From Zizania palustris (lineage: Eukaryota > Streptophyta > Magnoliopsida > Poales > Poaceae): 64,000 bases of DNA. Position 1 is the stretch's first letter. Each line of letters begins with the position of its first letter. Both the position numbers and the translations under genes were made by a program. The stretch lies in assembly GCA_019279435.1 (NCBI GenBank), contig JAAALK010000082.1, positions 24,833,034 to 24,897,033 on the forward strand. Direction: 5' to 3'. The notes beneath the pieces were generated by a model. That model made no database searches and was not told where the DNA came from. It saw only the letters and a program-made list of their open reading frames with translations. Positions 34,022 through 44,989 of this stretch are shown piece after piece.

Positions 34022-37000
34022 TCAATCCAGCCATCTGGTGATACCATCTTCTTCACTGGCAGCTGCGAGGATCTCAATATAGACCTCCAATACAACCTAC
34101 AAAAATAACCGTTAGGAAGCTAAATAATATTAACTTACTCCCTCTTATCATCTCCAGCTAAATAGTGTACAAGCATGGCTCAGTATCATGCAAGCTTGTC
34201 ATCTCCAGCTAGTCCTAACAATAGAAAACTCTTGAACTGTCACGGGCTGTGGGCAAGGCTGCTAGGCCCAGGCACAGTCACGTGAACAGTACTGTTCACG
34301 TGAACAGGATCCACAGGGTATTGTAGCAATATGGTAGATTAGAGTCCAAGTTTGTTAATGGATAGAGTTCTAGAGTCGTAATGGATTCAGTTAGTTATTC
34401 GATTAGGTTTTGTAGGCTCTATAAATAGAGTTGTATTGATCAAGTAATCAATGAATAAGAAAAAAAGTCTAATCTCATCTCTCATCACGTTTATCTCCTT
34501 TATCTAAAGTCTACTTCTCATCCCGAACAGCCGACGCCGCTCGGTTATCCTCCCAGCGGTGTTTATCCCATGTCATGGGTTCAACTCATGACAACTTGGT
34601 ATCAGAGTCACTCACCATGGCTTTCGGTGTTGATTAAACTATGTAAATTGTTTGTAATGTTATGGTGCGTAATCTACTCTACCAAGCTACGAAGGATGTA
34701 CTCGATCAAGTTATTGATGTCTATGATGCCGAGAAGAAGATCCACATCAAACTAGAAGAGGGTTTGGCGATCCATAATAGTCTTAGATTTGTTTTTAGTT
34801 TTCAATAATGTATTAAGCCGAGATGTAAAAGACTTGAGTCTTATTTGTGTTAGGTGTCGAGTCATGTTTGAGGTTGTACTGCAGCTCGAGGACGAGCTGA
34901 TAAAAAGGAGGGATATGGTGTTGTTGGCGTAGAAGACTATGCCGACAGGTTTCGAGAGAGTTTTGAGTGGAAGACGCGGCTCAGAGCCATATTATCGGAT
35001 CGCGAGTTTTCTGGTCTGTACAATACGAAGAGGGGGAGGGTATTTATAGTGGAGCCCTACAGTGGCCCAATATGTCCAAGCCCCTCTGACAGACGTACAC
35101 TGTACAACAGCCACTCCCCTACAGACAAGGGCACAACCCTAACTACTCTGCCAGTCGATCGGCGACGTGGCTACAGTATCAACTGCTACAGTGCATAGCC
35201 GCAATCTTGCCACTGACCTAGTATGACTGGACAGGTACCGGCCGCCTGTCTCGGTTACGGGACTATAGCGCCTTACGGGTGACGCGCCTTGGTCTTGAGC
35301 GGGCATCGTCGCCCTTAGGTATGCCCCGCCTTCGTCTAGTCGGGGCTCTTGATGCTGGTGTCTTCGGCCTCCAGACGACACCTTGGAGCTCGAAGGCCTC
35401 TCCGGCCTCTGGGCCCCAAGCCGAGGACCCGAGGCTCCGAGTCCCCAGCCCGGGGTGGACGTCACCTCCAGCCTCATCCTGACTCAGGGACTCCACACCA
35501 ATGGGAGTCAGGTTCGACCTAGCCTTCGCAGGGGCCTCTGAAACTTGTAGTCGCGCAACCCATAGCCTAGCGAAGCCACTCCTCAAGTTTCACTCCGCAA
35601 CCTTCGTGCTCCCTAGGCACCATCAGGATTATTTCCCCCAACAGTAGCCCCTCGCTTACTCCCGTTCGACGGTCCTGCACAAAGGAACGGGAGGGAGCGC
35701 CAAGAATAATCTCGATGGAATGTCTTATTAAAAGTCAAGCTCACCGGAGACTCCGTGTGGACGCAAGACCCGGGGGGACCATGATCAACGCGCTAGACGG
35801 ACCGCCTCTTCGATGCCTAGAAACCCACCCTGGGCGCCAGGCCCGAGAGCGGCTTTAATGCGGTCCTTCCGCGCCGCGTGCCGACTCTTGGGAGAACTTG
35901 GCCGGCTAGGCTTTTAATGAGCCCCGCGCCTGCTCGCGCGTATAAGTCCTCCCCCTCGGCCGCGACTCATTCCCTTCATCATTTCGCGAGTCTCGCCTGC
36001 GCCCCGCACACAACTGCTGCTCTTGCGCCCATCACTTGTAGCCCCGTTCCTCCTCAGCTTTCACCCTCAGAGATGTCGAGGGAAAGGGGCTTCCCCTCAA
36101 CGGTCGACCCACGGTTCTTGCAGCCGCGGCCGCGGCGATGGCTCCCAACCCAGCTAAGTCCCGTGATCCCCGGGAGCTCCGACCGGCTTTAGAGAGGCTT
36201 CGGGAGCAGACCTTGGTGCTGGAGAAGTCAGCTTGCATGGACGACTCGATAGCGCTTGCGGTCCGACACCGCCTTGGCCCCGGCGTGGCAACCAGAAAGC
36301 CGGGCCTAGAGACCGTCCCGGAGCCACACGAAGGGGAGGTAGTCGTCTTTGAGGCTTTCTTTGACGCCGGGCTCGGGTTCCCCGCTTCGGAGCTTCTAGC
36401 GGAGGTTCTCGGCGCATTTCACCTCGAGCTACCTCAGCTATCCCCGAACGTGGTGGCCCGCCTAGCTATCTTCGAGTTGGCCATGCGGGCAGAAGGTTGC
36501 GAAGGGCAGGCCGAAGTCTTTGTGAAGATGCACAAAGCGTGCTGTCAGCTGAAGAAAAAGGAGGATCTCGTGCTGGCTTACGGGAGCATCAATTTCTAGC
36601 TCCGAAAAAAGTACGCTGACTTTTTCCCTGCAAAATCCATTAACGAACGGTGGTATTCGGAATGGATACGTCGCTGGTTCTATGTTAGAGTTGGGCTAAA
36701 CTCCGGACTAGCGGGGCCTCCACACCATATCTGGTTCTGGAAGGAGGCGAATATCGAAGTTGATGCCGGCTCGGTCTCCGCCCGCGTCCGGCTCCTTCAA
36801 ATCGTCGCCCGCCGAATGAGCATGCGAGATTTGACGGAGGAGTTCGTAGGCCTCGAGATCCCGCCCCTAAAGGAGGCGTGGCCAATCTCACTCCGGAGCG
36901 CGCAGGAGGGGTCGCCTTCGGAGGCGTTCTCCAACTCACTAGGTTCGGGCGGCCCTATTTTCCCTGTAACGGGTTGATCACAACTTAAGGGGTTAGCGAA

Positions 37001-40000
37001 GATACTAAGTACTCATCTTAACTTGCAGGGTCGTGTGTGATCAAGACCCCAGAGCTAGTTGCCCGCATCGCCGACAAGATCCTCGGGGCTCCCACTCCGA
37101 CTGAGCGCAAGCGGAGGATAGAGCTTATGGGATCTTGGGAGCGGTTCAACCGCGTATAGGGTGCGCTCAAGCTTCCCCCTCCGCGCCTTCCGGATGCGGA
37201 CTCCTTGGGTCCGACCTCGAAGAAGAGGGGGGCGGATTCCGAGCGTCGGCCTGGCTCCCACTGCCTCCGGAGTTTGTCTCTAGGTCATGCGAACGAACAA
37301 AGTCGGTCCGAAGAGCCACAGCTGGGGGGCCGCCCAGGAGGTGCAGCCCGATGAGCTCCTCCTGAGCGGCTGCTGGGTTTCCTGACGCAGGTCCCGTCGA
37401 GTCAGTGAGGTCCCGGACCCCCGGAGCCCCTCCTAGAGCTGGGTTCGGAACTACTCCCGAAATCTCGAGGGGGGTTGACGGGGGCGGGCCCCGCCCTTGC
37501 GGTACGAGTAGACCTTCGAAGGGGGGTCGTGCTCGCGCCTTTCTTGGTCGACATGCTTCTTCTTGGATGAAGGGTGGAGAGGACGTTAGCTTCTTGAACT
37601 AAGTTCCCCACGGACGGCACCAACTGTTGGCGTAGAAGACTACGTCGATAGGTTTCGAGAGAGTTTTGAGTGGAAGACGCGACTTAGAGTTGTATTCTCG
37701 GATCGCGAGTTTTCTAGTCTGTACAATATGAAGAGGGGGAGGGTATTTATAGTGGAGCCCTACAGTGGCGCAATACTTCCAAGCCCTCTGACAGACGTAC
37801 ACCATACAACAGCCACTCCCCTACAGACAGGAGCACATCCCTAACTACTCTCCTAGTCGCTCGGCGACGTGGCTACAGTAACAACTGCTACAGTGCACAG
37901 CCGTAATCTTGTCACTGACCTAGCTTGACTGGACAGGTATCAGCCGCCTATCTCGGTTACGGGACTGTAGCGCCTTACGGGTGACGCGCCTTGGTCTTCA
38001 GCGGGCATCGCCGCCCTTAGGTATGCTCCGCCTTCCTCCAATCGGGGCTCTTGATGCTGGTGTCTTCGGCCTCTAGACGACCCCTCGGAGCTCGGAGGCC
38101 TCTCCGGTCTCTGGGCCCCAAGCCGAGGACCCGAGGCTCCGAGTCCCTAGCCCGAGGTGGACGTCACCTCCGGCCTCATCTTGGCTCAGGGGCTCCGCGC
38201 CAATGGGAGCCGGGTTCAGCCCAACCTTCGCAGGGGCCTCCGAAACTTGTAGTCGCGTAGGCCGTAGCCTAGCGAAGCCGCTCCTCGAGTTTCGCTCCAT
38301 AACCTTCGTGCTCCCCGAGCACCATCGGGATTATTTCCCCCAACAAGTGTCATGGGTTGTGGGCCAAGGCTGCTAGGCCCAGGCTCAGTCGCGTGAACAG
38401 TACCCATGGGTACTGTAGCAATATGGCAGATTAGAGTCCAAATTTATTAATGGATAAAGTCCTAGAGTCGTAATAGATTATGTTAATTATTCGGTTAAGT
38501 CTTGTAGGTTCTATAAATAGGGTTGTATTGATCAAGTAATCAATGAATAAGAAGAAAGAAATCTAATCTCTCATCACATTCGTCTCCCTCATCTAAAGTC
38601 TACTTCTCATCCTGAACAGTCGACGCCACCTGGCTATCCTCCCGACGGTGTTTATCCCGTCATAGGTTCAACCCATGACATGAAGATGAGTAGATCAGTG
38701 GAGACTGTTTTGGTCATCTAGTTGGATATTACTACCATTGATCGGGATGCACCTTAATTCTTAAATCTTCATGTGACGTGCTTAAAATGGTAATGACAAA
38801 CAGGCATACCGAATGATTCTTGCAGTTAACAAGCTTGCAACATTCCAGTAAGGATCCCTCCAGCATCCAGCTCTCCCAAACATCAAAAGAATAACTCGCA
38901 AATACAAATTCCATGTTCTTATTAACCTGATGACATGTTAAAAGAAAGTTTAACATACAAAATCAACAATCTAGAAAAGGAATCTTACATGGCATGATGA
39001 GAATAAGAATCACGAGGTGTTAAAAACAAATCAACCCGTGGGACTCTATTTCCCAAAACCATTCAAACTTGTTAGTTGCTACCATGGAAGCAGGTATGCA
39101 AGAAAGGGACTAAACAAATAGTACATGACGATAGTCTTACATGTTATGTTTAACATAGCATTGTAACAAGTAGGCAACCATGAATACAGAACAATCAATG
39201 GATCACAGACTAGAGCACTAAGATTGATGTTGATACAGATGCCCAGTATCAATTAACTAACAGCCATTGCACAGAAATTTGCCTATTGATGCCTTTTACT
39301 TTCACTACTATAGTATTGAGCTCTCACAATATTGATTATCTTCTGCGAATGACTGAGTACAAACTTAAAAAGATGTACCTGCAATAGCTTGCCCCCCGCA
39401 ACGAAAGATCGCAAACCCATGGTATCCTGAAAAGTGCAACCTATCATCAGTACCTGTATGGTGTAGTTGTATACGACATGCAAACATAACTACTTGACAG
39501 GTTAAGGACCAGCAAAGCAAAATAAAACAAAAGAACAACCAAGGGGGAAAATACCACCTTGTTTCTAAAAGTTACTAGGAACTGAGCAGCAGGGTCCCTC
39601 TTTGTAGCTTTTGGTACAACATCAAGATACCAGCCACCACCTGCAACTCTTTCTCTTGAAACATGAAGCCCTGAATTATCTGTGGTCCTTAGGGCAACGA
39701 CAAAGCCATCTTTCAACCTCTCAGGAGATTTTATACTAAGCCCTGCAATCAACTTATTTTCAGAAATAATTTCCATTGGAGATTCAGCAGAAGACCTCAG
39801 CTTAGTCTTGGAGTCCTCAGGGGAAGCAAATCGTGAACTCGAACTTAACACTTGGTCCTTGCCACTCATAACTGTATCATCATCAATACGTGAGGAATAA
39901 TTACTGCCACCCTCTAAAGTTGATGATTCATCCCTTTTCTGTTGTGATCTGCGGTGAGCAGGTCTCTTTTTCCCTTTCTTTCCAGATCGGCTGCGCTTTC

Positions 40001-43000
40001 CTTCTGATCTGGACCCAATATTTTGAGATTGCCCAGAAGCTTGAGGCTCCTTAGGGTGGGATACAGCTCTTCTCTTGTCACATTCTAAAGTTAACTGACT
40101 TTCTTCTGTCAGTTGTTCACCATCACAAATCTGTTCTTTTGCCTGTTTAGCTAGCTGATAATCTTCACGTCCAGCTTTACATATTTCTTCATCTTCATCA
40201 TCAGAAAGAGCATTATTTGGAATAACACCATCATAGAAAAATGACTGCAATATTGCAAGTGCTTTCTCTCTGATTTCCATCCACACTTCTTCACTGTAAT
40301 CTGCACTTCGAGGAAGAATTAATACATTTGGCATTTCACGCACCTGTGAGTGAGAAGCAAATTTATAGTTAGGTCTGTTTGGGAGAACTGTAGATTCTCA
40401 GAATTAGTTAGTTAGAATATCTAGTTGGCTGGTTGGAGTAGCTGGCTAGTGGATGGGTGGGTTTTATAACTTTTATTCAGTTCAGTGGCATGGTGGGTAA
40501 ATAAAAATATGCAGAATCTAGAGAAGTTAGGGTTGACCAACTTCTCAGCTTTTTATGTGGTTTTCTGGCTCAGAAAGCTTCATGGTAGGTTGGATGGAGA
40601 GAGCTCAAGTGCCTACAAAAACACGAGGTTTCCTGGTCAAACCTATAAGAACAAAGCATTCATGATTCAAAAGAATCAGTAATGGATTTCACTTTCGGTG
40701 GTAATGATCTTAGCCTTGAAGGGACTAGCTACTTCTACAAATTTTGAAAATCTGAGTTACCCGAGGTACCGTTTAAGAGAGCTTCTAGATACTAGAAGTA
40801 TCTAACAAGCCAAAAGCTACGCCAAAAAGGGCCTTAGTGTCACTAATCATTTTCTACATTAATCATCGTGCTGAACTAGAGAGTGTATCGGTTGTTCTTC
40901 TTTGGAAAAAAAGAGACAGGTTGGCTAGTGATGTATTTTCTATTCCTCCTTACGATATCCAAATCATTTCAATATAAAAAACAAGTTTCCTGTTAATACT
41001 TCACTTGAATTTTTCCTATTCACAACTTATGTTAAATAAGTAACACATCAAATAATAGTTATTAAGGCGAGGCTAGGCGGTGGACTACCACCTTACCGCC
41101 TAAACGGGTAAGGCATAAGGTGAGGCGACCCCTTACACCCATAAAAAATATAGGATTTAGGAAAAAATATTAATAGATAAGTAGTAAATTCCAAACAATA
41201 ACAATATAGCATGACAAAAATAATAATACAATATTAAGTTGCAATATTGTCACTTTAGATACTTTATATAGTTAAAATTTCCATAATACATTTAAAATCA
41301 TGCCTAATAGTTATTAAAGTGTTAGCTTAGGCGGTAGAGCAATCTAAAGTGATGATAGTTATTAAAGTGTTAGCTTAGGCGGTAGAGCTATCAGGGAGGG
41401 GAGGGTAAGGCGTCAGTGAATACTCAATATTTACGTGATGGCTTCCTTAGAGCAACTCCAAAAGTATTTTTCATTTTTGATTTTTATTTGTACATTTAGC
41501 TAATTCTTCAAAAAAAAATCATCTCAATATCTACTATAAATTCCAACGGACTATATTTCTAACTCTCAACAAAATCTACTCCCTTTTCCCTTCTTTTTTC
41601 CTCCTCCTTTCTTTCTCTCTCATCTCAACCTCTTCACCCAGCCCAACTCCCAGTGCCCACTCCCACCTACACTGCCACTGCCTGCGGCTTCGACCACCTC
41701 CCACCGCCAAAAAAGATCCCTTGCAGTTGACCCCTACGCATCGTCGAATTTCGATCTGACGGGTGCCAGAGTGAGCTTCGCACGGGGTTCCACACGTGGT
41801 GGGGTCCACCTCTACAGTGCCGAAAGGGGCTCCGCACCGTTGGATGCATGCCGGACGGCGCGGATCGCAGCTGTAGAGGACAGTCAAGGGGGGCGACAAC
41901 AAGGACTCGGTTCCCCCACCACCCCGAGCCCCTTGCCGCTTCAGGCCACGCTGAGGGCCTCCCACAACCACGCGCCATGTAGGCCACCTCCAATCGCTCC
42001 CGACCTATCCCCGACCGCCTCCGGCCTCCTCTCGTCATCCTCTCTTCTTCTTGACTTGTCTACAGATCTGCTAGCATGGGGCCCATAAATAACCAGCCAA
42101 CCTGGCCGACGAGCAGTTGTGGCCAGTCTGTTGGAGTACAATTTTTTGTCAAAATAACTAAATTTTAGCTTGGAGAGGCATTTGGCCACTCTATTGGAGT
42201 TGCTCTTAGTCGGTGTGCTTAAACTTTGCTAAAACTTGTGTTCTGATTGTTGTTTCTATTAAACATGTATTTTTGAATTTCTTTTAAACTGATGTATTAG
42301 GCGCTCGAGCAATGCCCGATTAGCGCCAAGCGCCTACTTAAACACTGGTCAAATGGATTGAGTTTGGAATTGTATGAATTGTACGATGTGCCATGACAAA
42401 AAGATGCATGGATGAAACTCTCATTTAAGAAAGAAATGGAATTTCAATTCAGTCCTGTCAGAACAAACACAACATTCGTTAGGATGATGTTGTTTGACTA
42501 TAGTTAGTGTTGTGGCAATTTTAATCTAAGAATCTGTTTAAAAGAAATTCAATTGTGTCCTGAGTTCCATACCCATGCTTCCATCCACTGTGGCCCTTCA
42601 GCACCATCCAATGCACACCCAGCTATAGCACCATCAATTAAGAGTTGTTTGAGTGCACAGTCATCTATGAGTTGACAGCTACCGGTATTGACAATGAAAG
42701 CTCCTGCAGGGCTCAAAACCAAAATGTGTTAGAGCATGAACACAGAAAACATATAAATTATCTATTATACAGAAACCATGGCAATGACCTAAAGAAAGAA
42801 AACATGGAAAGGAAACTAAGAAAGAACTACATTACCAGGCTTAATGTGATGCAGGCGCTCAGCATTGAGTACATGTGTTGTATCATTTGTTAACGCACAG
42901 TGAAGTGAAACAAGATCACTCGCTGCTAATAAATCATTCAGAGTATCCATTCTTCTGGCAGCAGAAGGAAATATAATAGAAGGCCGCTTTGTTTTCCCAG

Positions 43001-44181
43001 TAGCCTACACCACATATTTAACAGAGTCAAAAATCAAACTGGGATTTATCTGTGTTACAAGGTCAAAATGTGTTCTATAATTAAGGTACACAATGGAAAC
43101 TTATTCAAGTGACACGATATAATAAATTTCTGGTACGAAGTATCAGAGTTGAGCATATATAAGCATATAACCTAAATACCCTAGTTAATATCTTGTGAAA
43201 GGAAGAAAATAAGATGATTTCGATTCACAAAGTGTTAGAATAGCGATCAGTCAACCCTAACAAGGCATAAACTATTCTAATCTGTAGAAATTGAAAAGTT
43301 ACTAGAACACAAAAAGTTTGAAAGATTAGTTTTAGCATACACATGCAAAGTCCATTTATTGAGGACTTGTTTGGAACACGGGAATTTTACAAGGACAGTT
43401 CAATTCCTGCAAAAATCCTCGGTTCTAAAGGAGGCCTGAGTATTTCGAATCACATAAGCTGGTAATGCAGGGCATGCACAAACTGTATAATCCTAGAACC
43501 GCACGGATAAAAACAGGTAGATCAGATCGCAACATAGAGGTGAACAAGCGGTGGATCAGTCACCTCGTAGAGCGGATCGAAGTAGAGCACACTCATACGG
43601 AACGCCAAGCTGCGGGTGGCAAGGCATCGCGCGGCGGCGTTGACGCCGACGATACCAAGTACTAGCCCACGGCAGCGCCGCATGCCACGGCACAACGGTT
43701 GGACGGAGCCGAGCCACCCACCCCCGGCAGGCAGCGCGGAGGAGGACGAGGCGTGGCGGGCCAGCTGGTGGGTGCGGCGGAGGAGACCAAGGAAGAGCGC
43801 CATGACGGTGTCCGCGACCTCCTCAGCGCGGTTGGCGTCGACGTGGACCAGGCGGAGGCCGAGCTCCGCGGCCGCAGCGGCGTCCGCGGCCCGGTCGGGT
43901 GACCCAAGGCATAGGATCAGCTGCCATGGGCGGAGCCGACGCTGCGCTGCGCGCGGGAGGAAGGCAAGCGAGGGGAGAAGCACCGCGGCAGCGGCCTCGA
44001 CGCGGCCTGAAGTCAAGGCCGAGAGTGGCGCGTGCTCCACGGCTGCCGCCCCGGCAAGCACCTCCTGCTCCATCGACGGATCCTCCAGGCAGTTGAGCGT
44101 CACCACCAGCGGCTGCCCGCCGGCGGAGGCGCCGCCGCTGTCGCCCGCCGGCGGCGGGGAATGGGCCGGGCCGTGCAGCAT
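34022..44181 (-). CDS. AN: ANGUSTIFOLIA, plant CtBP-like protein, seven exons
   Basis: Exons: 44181-43564, 43004-42836, 42703-42573, 40343-39558, 39426-39379, 38926-38810, 34096-34022. All introns are GT-AG and the frame is kept throughout, giving 647 residues, close to the 636 of Arabidopsis AN. Exon 1 has VVTLNCLEDPSMEQEVLAG, FLPRAAQRRLRPWQLILCLG and PLCRGMRRCRGLVLGIVG, the degenerate nucleotide-binding fold. Exons 2-3 hold MDTLNDLLAASD and NTGSCQL. Exon 4 has PNVLILPRSADYSEEVW, an acidic stretch, a basic SRSGKKGKKRP nuclear-signal-like block, and SRFASPEDS. Exons 5-7 are the plant-specific tail ending DGITRWLD. AN controls polar cell expansion, microtubule order and leaf width in Arabidopsis, acting in the cytoplasm/trans-Golgi and possibly the nucleus. 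Intron 6 (4.7 kb) is swollen by nested retroelements. No disabling change seen. Confidence 0.95.
34922..35643 (-). repeat. LARD 3' LTR (left copy)
   Basis: 722 bp, TGTTGGCG to CCCAACA on the plus strand, colinear with 37625-38345. It is GC-rich in its second half and shows differences of a few percent by eye from its partner. Confidence 0.88.
35941..35946 (+). promoter_or_regulatory. Possible TATA box of the antisense ORF
   Basis: TATAAG stands in a GC-rich surround about 195 bp upstream of ATG 36138, on the strand opposite to the element's own transcription. This is the only such motif close by; its use is inferred. Confidence 0.4.
36138..37354 (+). pseudogene. Antisense ORF of the LARD, gypsy-transposon (PF04195-like) protein
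   Basis: Exon 36138-36942 joins exon 37029-37354 across an 86-bp GT-AG intron in phase 1 that keeps the frame. The region VVVFEAFFDAGLGFPASELL resembles the N-terminal part of the 'putative gypsy type transposon' family (PF04195). Then come VFVKMHKACCQLKKKEDL and FFPAKSINERWYSEWIRRWF, a plant element-specific block with several Trp. A TAG at 36597-36599 and a TAG at 37157-37159 break it. Function unknown. It corresponds in position and strand to the extra ORFs of the two larger Tat elements but covers a more N-terminal domain. Confidence 0.65.
37402..37554 (-). pseudogene. gag N-terminal stub of the LARD
   Basis: Fifty or so bases after the PBS the minus strand reads MSTKKGASTTPLRRSTRT. It resembles the start of gag in the plus-strand Tat element at 50418, MPPKRSKASGPLRRSPRT. 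The frame stays open to about 37402 and then runs into the antisense ORF region, so the rest of gag and all pol are deleted. Confidence 0.6.
37605..37623 (-). other. Tat-type primer binding site of the LARD
   Basis: The minus strand reads TTGGTGCCGTCCGTGGGGA next to the 5' LTR. The same block with one base changed follows the LTR at 50212. Confidence 0.7.
37625..38345 (-). repeat. LARD 5' LTR (right copy)
   Basis: 721 bp, partner of 34922-35643. It is the upstream LTR in the minus orientation because the primer site lies on its left. Confidence 0.88.
41307..41402. repeat. 48-bp direct duplication in ANGUSTIFOLIA intron 3
   Basis: ATAGTTATTAAAGTGTTAGC...GGCGGTAGAGC occurs at 41307 and again at 41355, in an AT-rich stretch that also has GGCGAGGCTAGGCGG motifs near 41070. 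Probably part of a decayed MITE. Confidence 0.6.
41450..42205. mobile_element. Tourist-like MITE (756 bp) in ANGUSTIFOLIA intron 3
   Basis: Terminal inverted repeats GAGCAACTCCAA at 41450 and its complement ending at 42205 are flanked by TTA on both sides (41447-41449, 42206-42208), the target site of PIF/Harbinger elements. The ends are AT-rich, but the core, 41640-42060, is GC-rich. No transposase is encoded. Confidence 0.75.
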
Positions 44182-44544
44182 TCTGGGCCCTCGGCGGAAG
44201 AGAGTCCCTACTCAGGTCCGGATTCGGAGTGGTGTGGCGCGGTCTTGCGTTTTGGTTTTGACTTTTGATGGCAACATTTGTGAGAAACCGTGCCCCAGGA
44301 TTAGTCGTCTAATGTTATTTCCAACCAAGAAATCATTTAGTAGTTTTTATACATGTCATGTCACTGAGAAATTATACTCATAGAAACTCACTCTCATAAT
44401 GCATAGTTTCTTATCCCTATTTATTTTTCTCTCTTTTGCCCAATCATAAATAAGTGGACCCTATCTATAGAAACTACTACACTCTCCTAATGCATGTAGA
44501 GTGGTTTATTCATCCTTGGTATTAGTAATAGAAACCATTTCTTA
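44182..44544. other. Upstream region of ANGUSTIFOLIA
   Basis: About 360 bp lie between the AN start codon and the Pong-like element. It should hold the 5' leader and core promoter, but I see no unambiguous TATA box. The part from 44300 on has the AT-rich look of a MITE remnant. Confidence 0.4.
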
Positions 44545-44989
44545 GACCAGTCTCAATGGAGATGTTATGGGAGTGTCATGCACATTAAATACATTAACAC
44601 ATCAGCAGAAAGGGAGTTTTTGCATGAAATGGGGAGTAGAGAGAACAAATTCGTTTCATAGGCACGACACTAGTGAGCTCTGTTTCTAAACTCTATGTAA
44701 CTGTGCGACACCCGCATTGAGGGGGGAAATTTCATCCCAGTGATCTCGTGCTCCAGGTGGAAATCCTTCCAGCCCTATTCCCCCGCCGCGCAAGCCTTCG
44801 GCCCCCGTCCCCATCCCCGCGCGCGCCTTCAGCCCCCGTCCCCATCCCCGCGCGCGCCTTCGTCTCCCTCCCCATCCCCGCGCGCCTGCTTCTCGTTCCC
44901 CATCCTGCCCTAGCCGCCATGGATTCCGACCATAGCTCCAGGAGGCAAAGGCAAAGGCGCCTTGGATTGAAGGCGACGCCTTCTCCTAC

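Larger units (their letters stand above)
34922..38345 (-). mobile_element. Non-autonomous Tat-type element (LARD-like) nested in the TRIM
   Basis: LTRs 34922-35643 and 37625-38345 (722 and 721 bp) begin TGTTGGCGTAG and end CCCCCAACA on the plus strand. Flanks GGTGT (34917-34921) and AGTGT (38346-38350) are a near-perfect 5-bp duplication, overlapping the first three bases of the TRIM 3' LTR. Orientation is minus: on that strand TTGGTGCCGTCCGTGGGGA, a Tat-type PBS, follows the right-hand LTR (37623-37605), and a purine tract (GGGAGTAAGCGAGGGGC) precedes the left-hand one. Between them lie only a gag N-terminal stub and an antisense ORF. No protease, RT, RNase H or integrase. Confidence 0.85.
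34238..38680 (+). mobile_element. TRIM-like LTR element in ANGUSTIFOLIA intron 6, split by a second element
   Basis: LTRs: 34238-34593 (356 bp) and 38348-38680 (333 bp), both TGTCA...CATGACA, with TATAAATAG near 34422 and 38512. A PBS TGGTATCAGAG is at 34597, and a purine tract AAAAAGGAGGGATATGG ends at 34918. Flanks TGAAC and TGAAG suggest a 5-bp duplication with one change. Without the inner element its internal part is about 325 bp and the whole about 1.0 kb, which is TRIM size. No protein is encoded. Short internal similarity to Copia ends (a CTCGAGGACGAGCTG block) suggests a deletion derivative of a Copia element. Confidence 0.8.

Noticed and set aside
35139..38300. Open frames in the two LARD LTRs
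   Set aside because: They occur in both LTR copies with different lengths and no recognisable domain.
34097..38809. Possible loss of function of ANGUSTIFOLIA by retroelement insertion
   Set aside because: All elements lie between intact GT and AG sites, and the last exon is complete and in frame.
43616..44383. 255-codon plus-strand frame opposite ANGUSTIFOLIA exon 1
   Set aside because: It is the antisense shadow of a GC-rich exon whose other strand matches a known protein closely.
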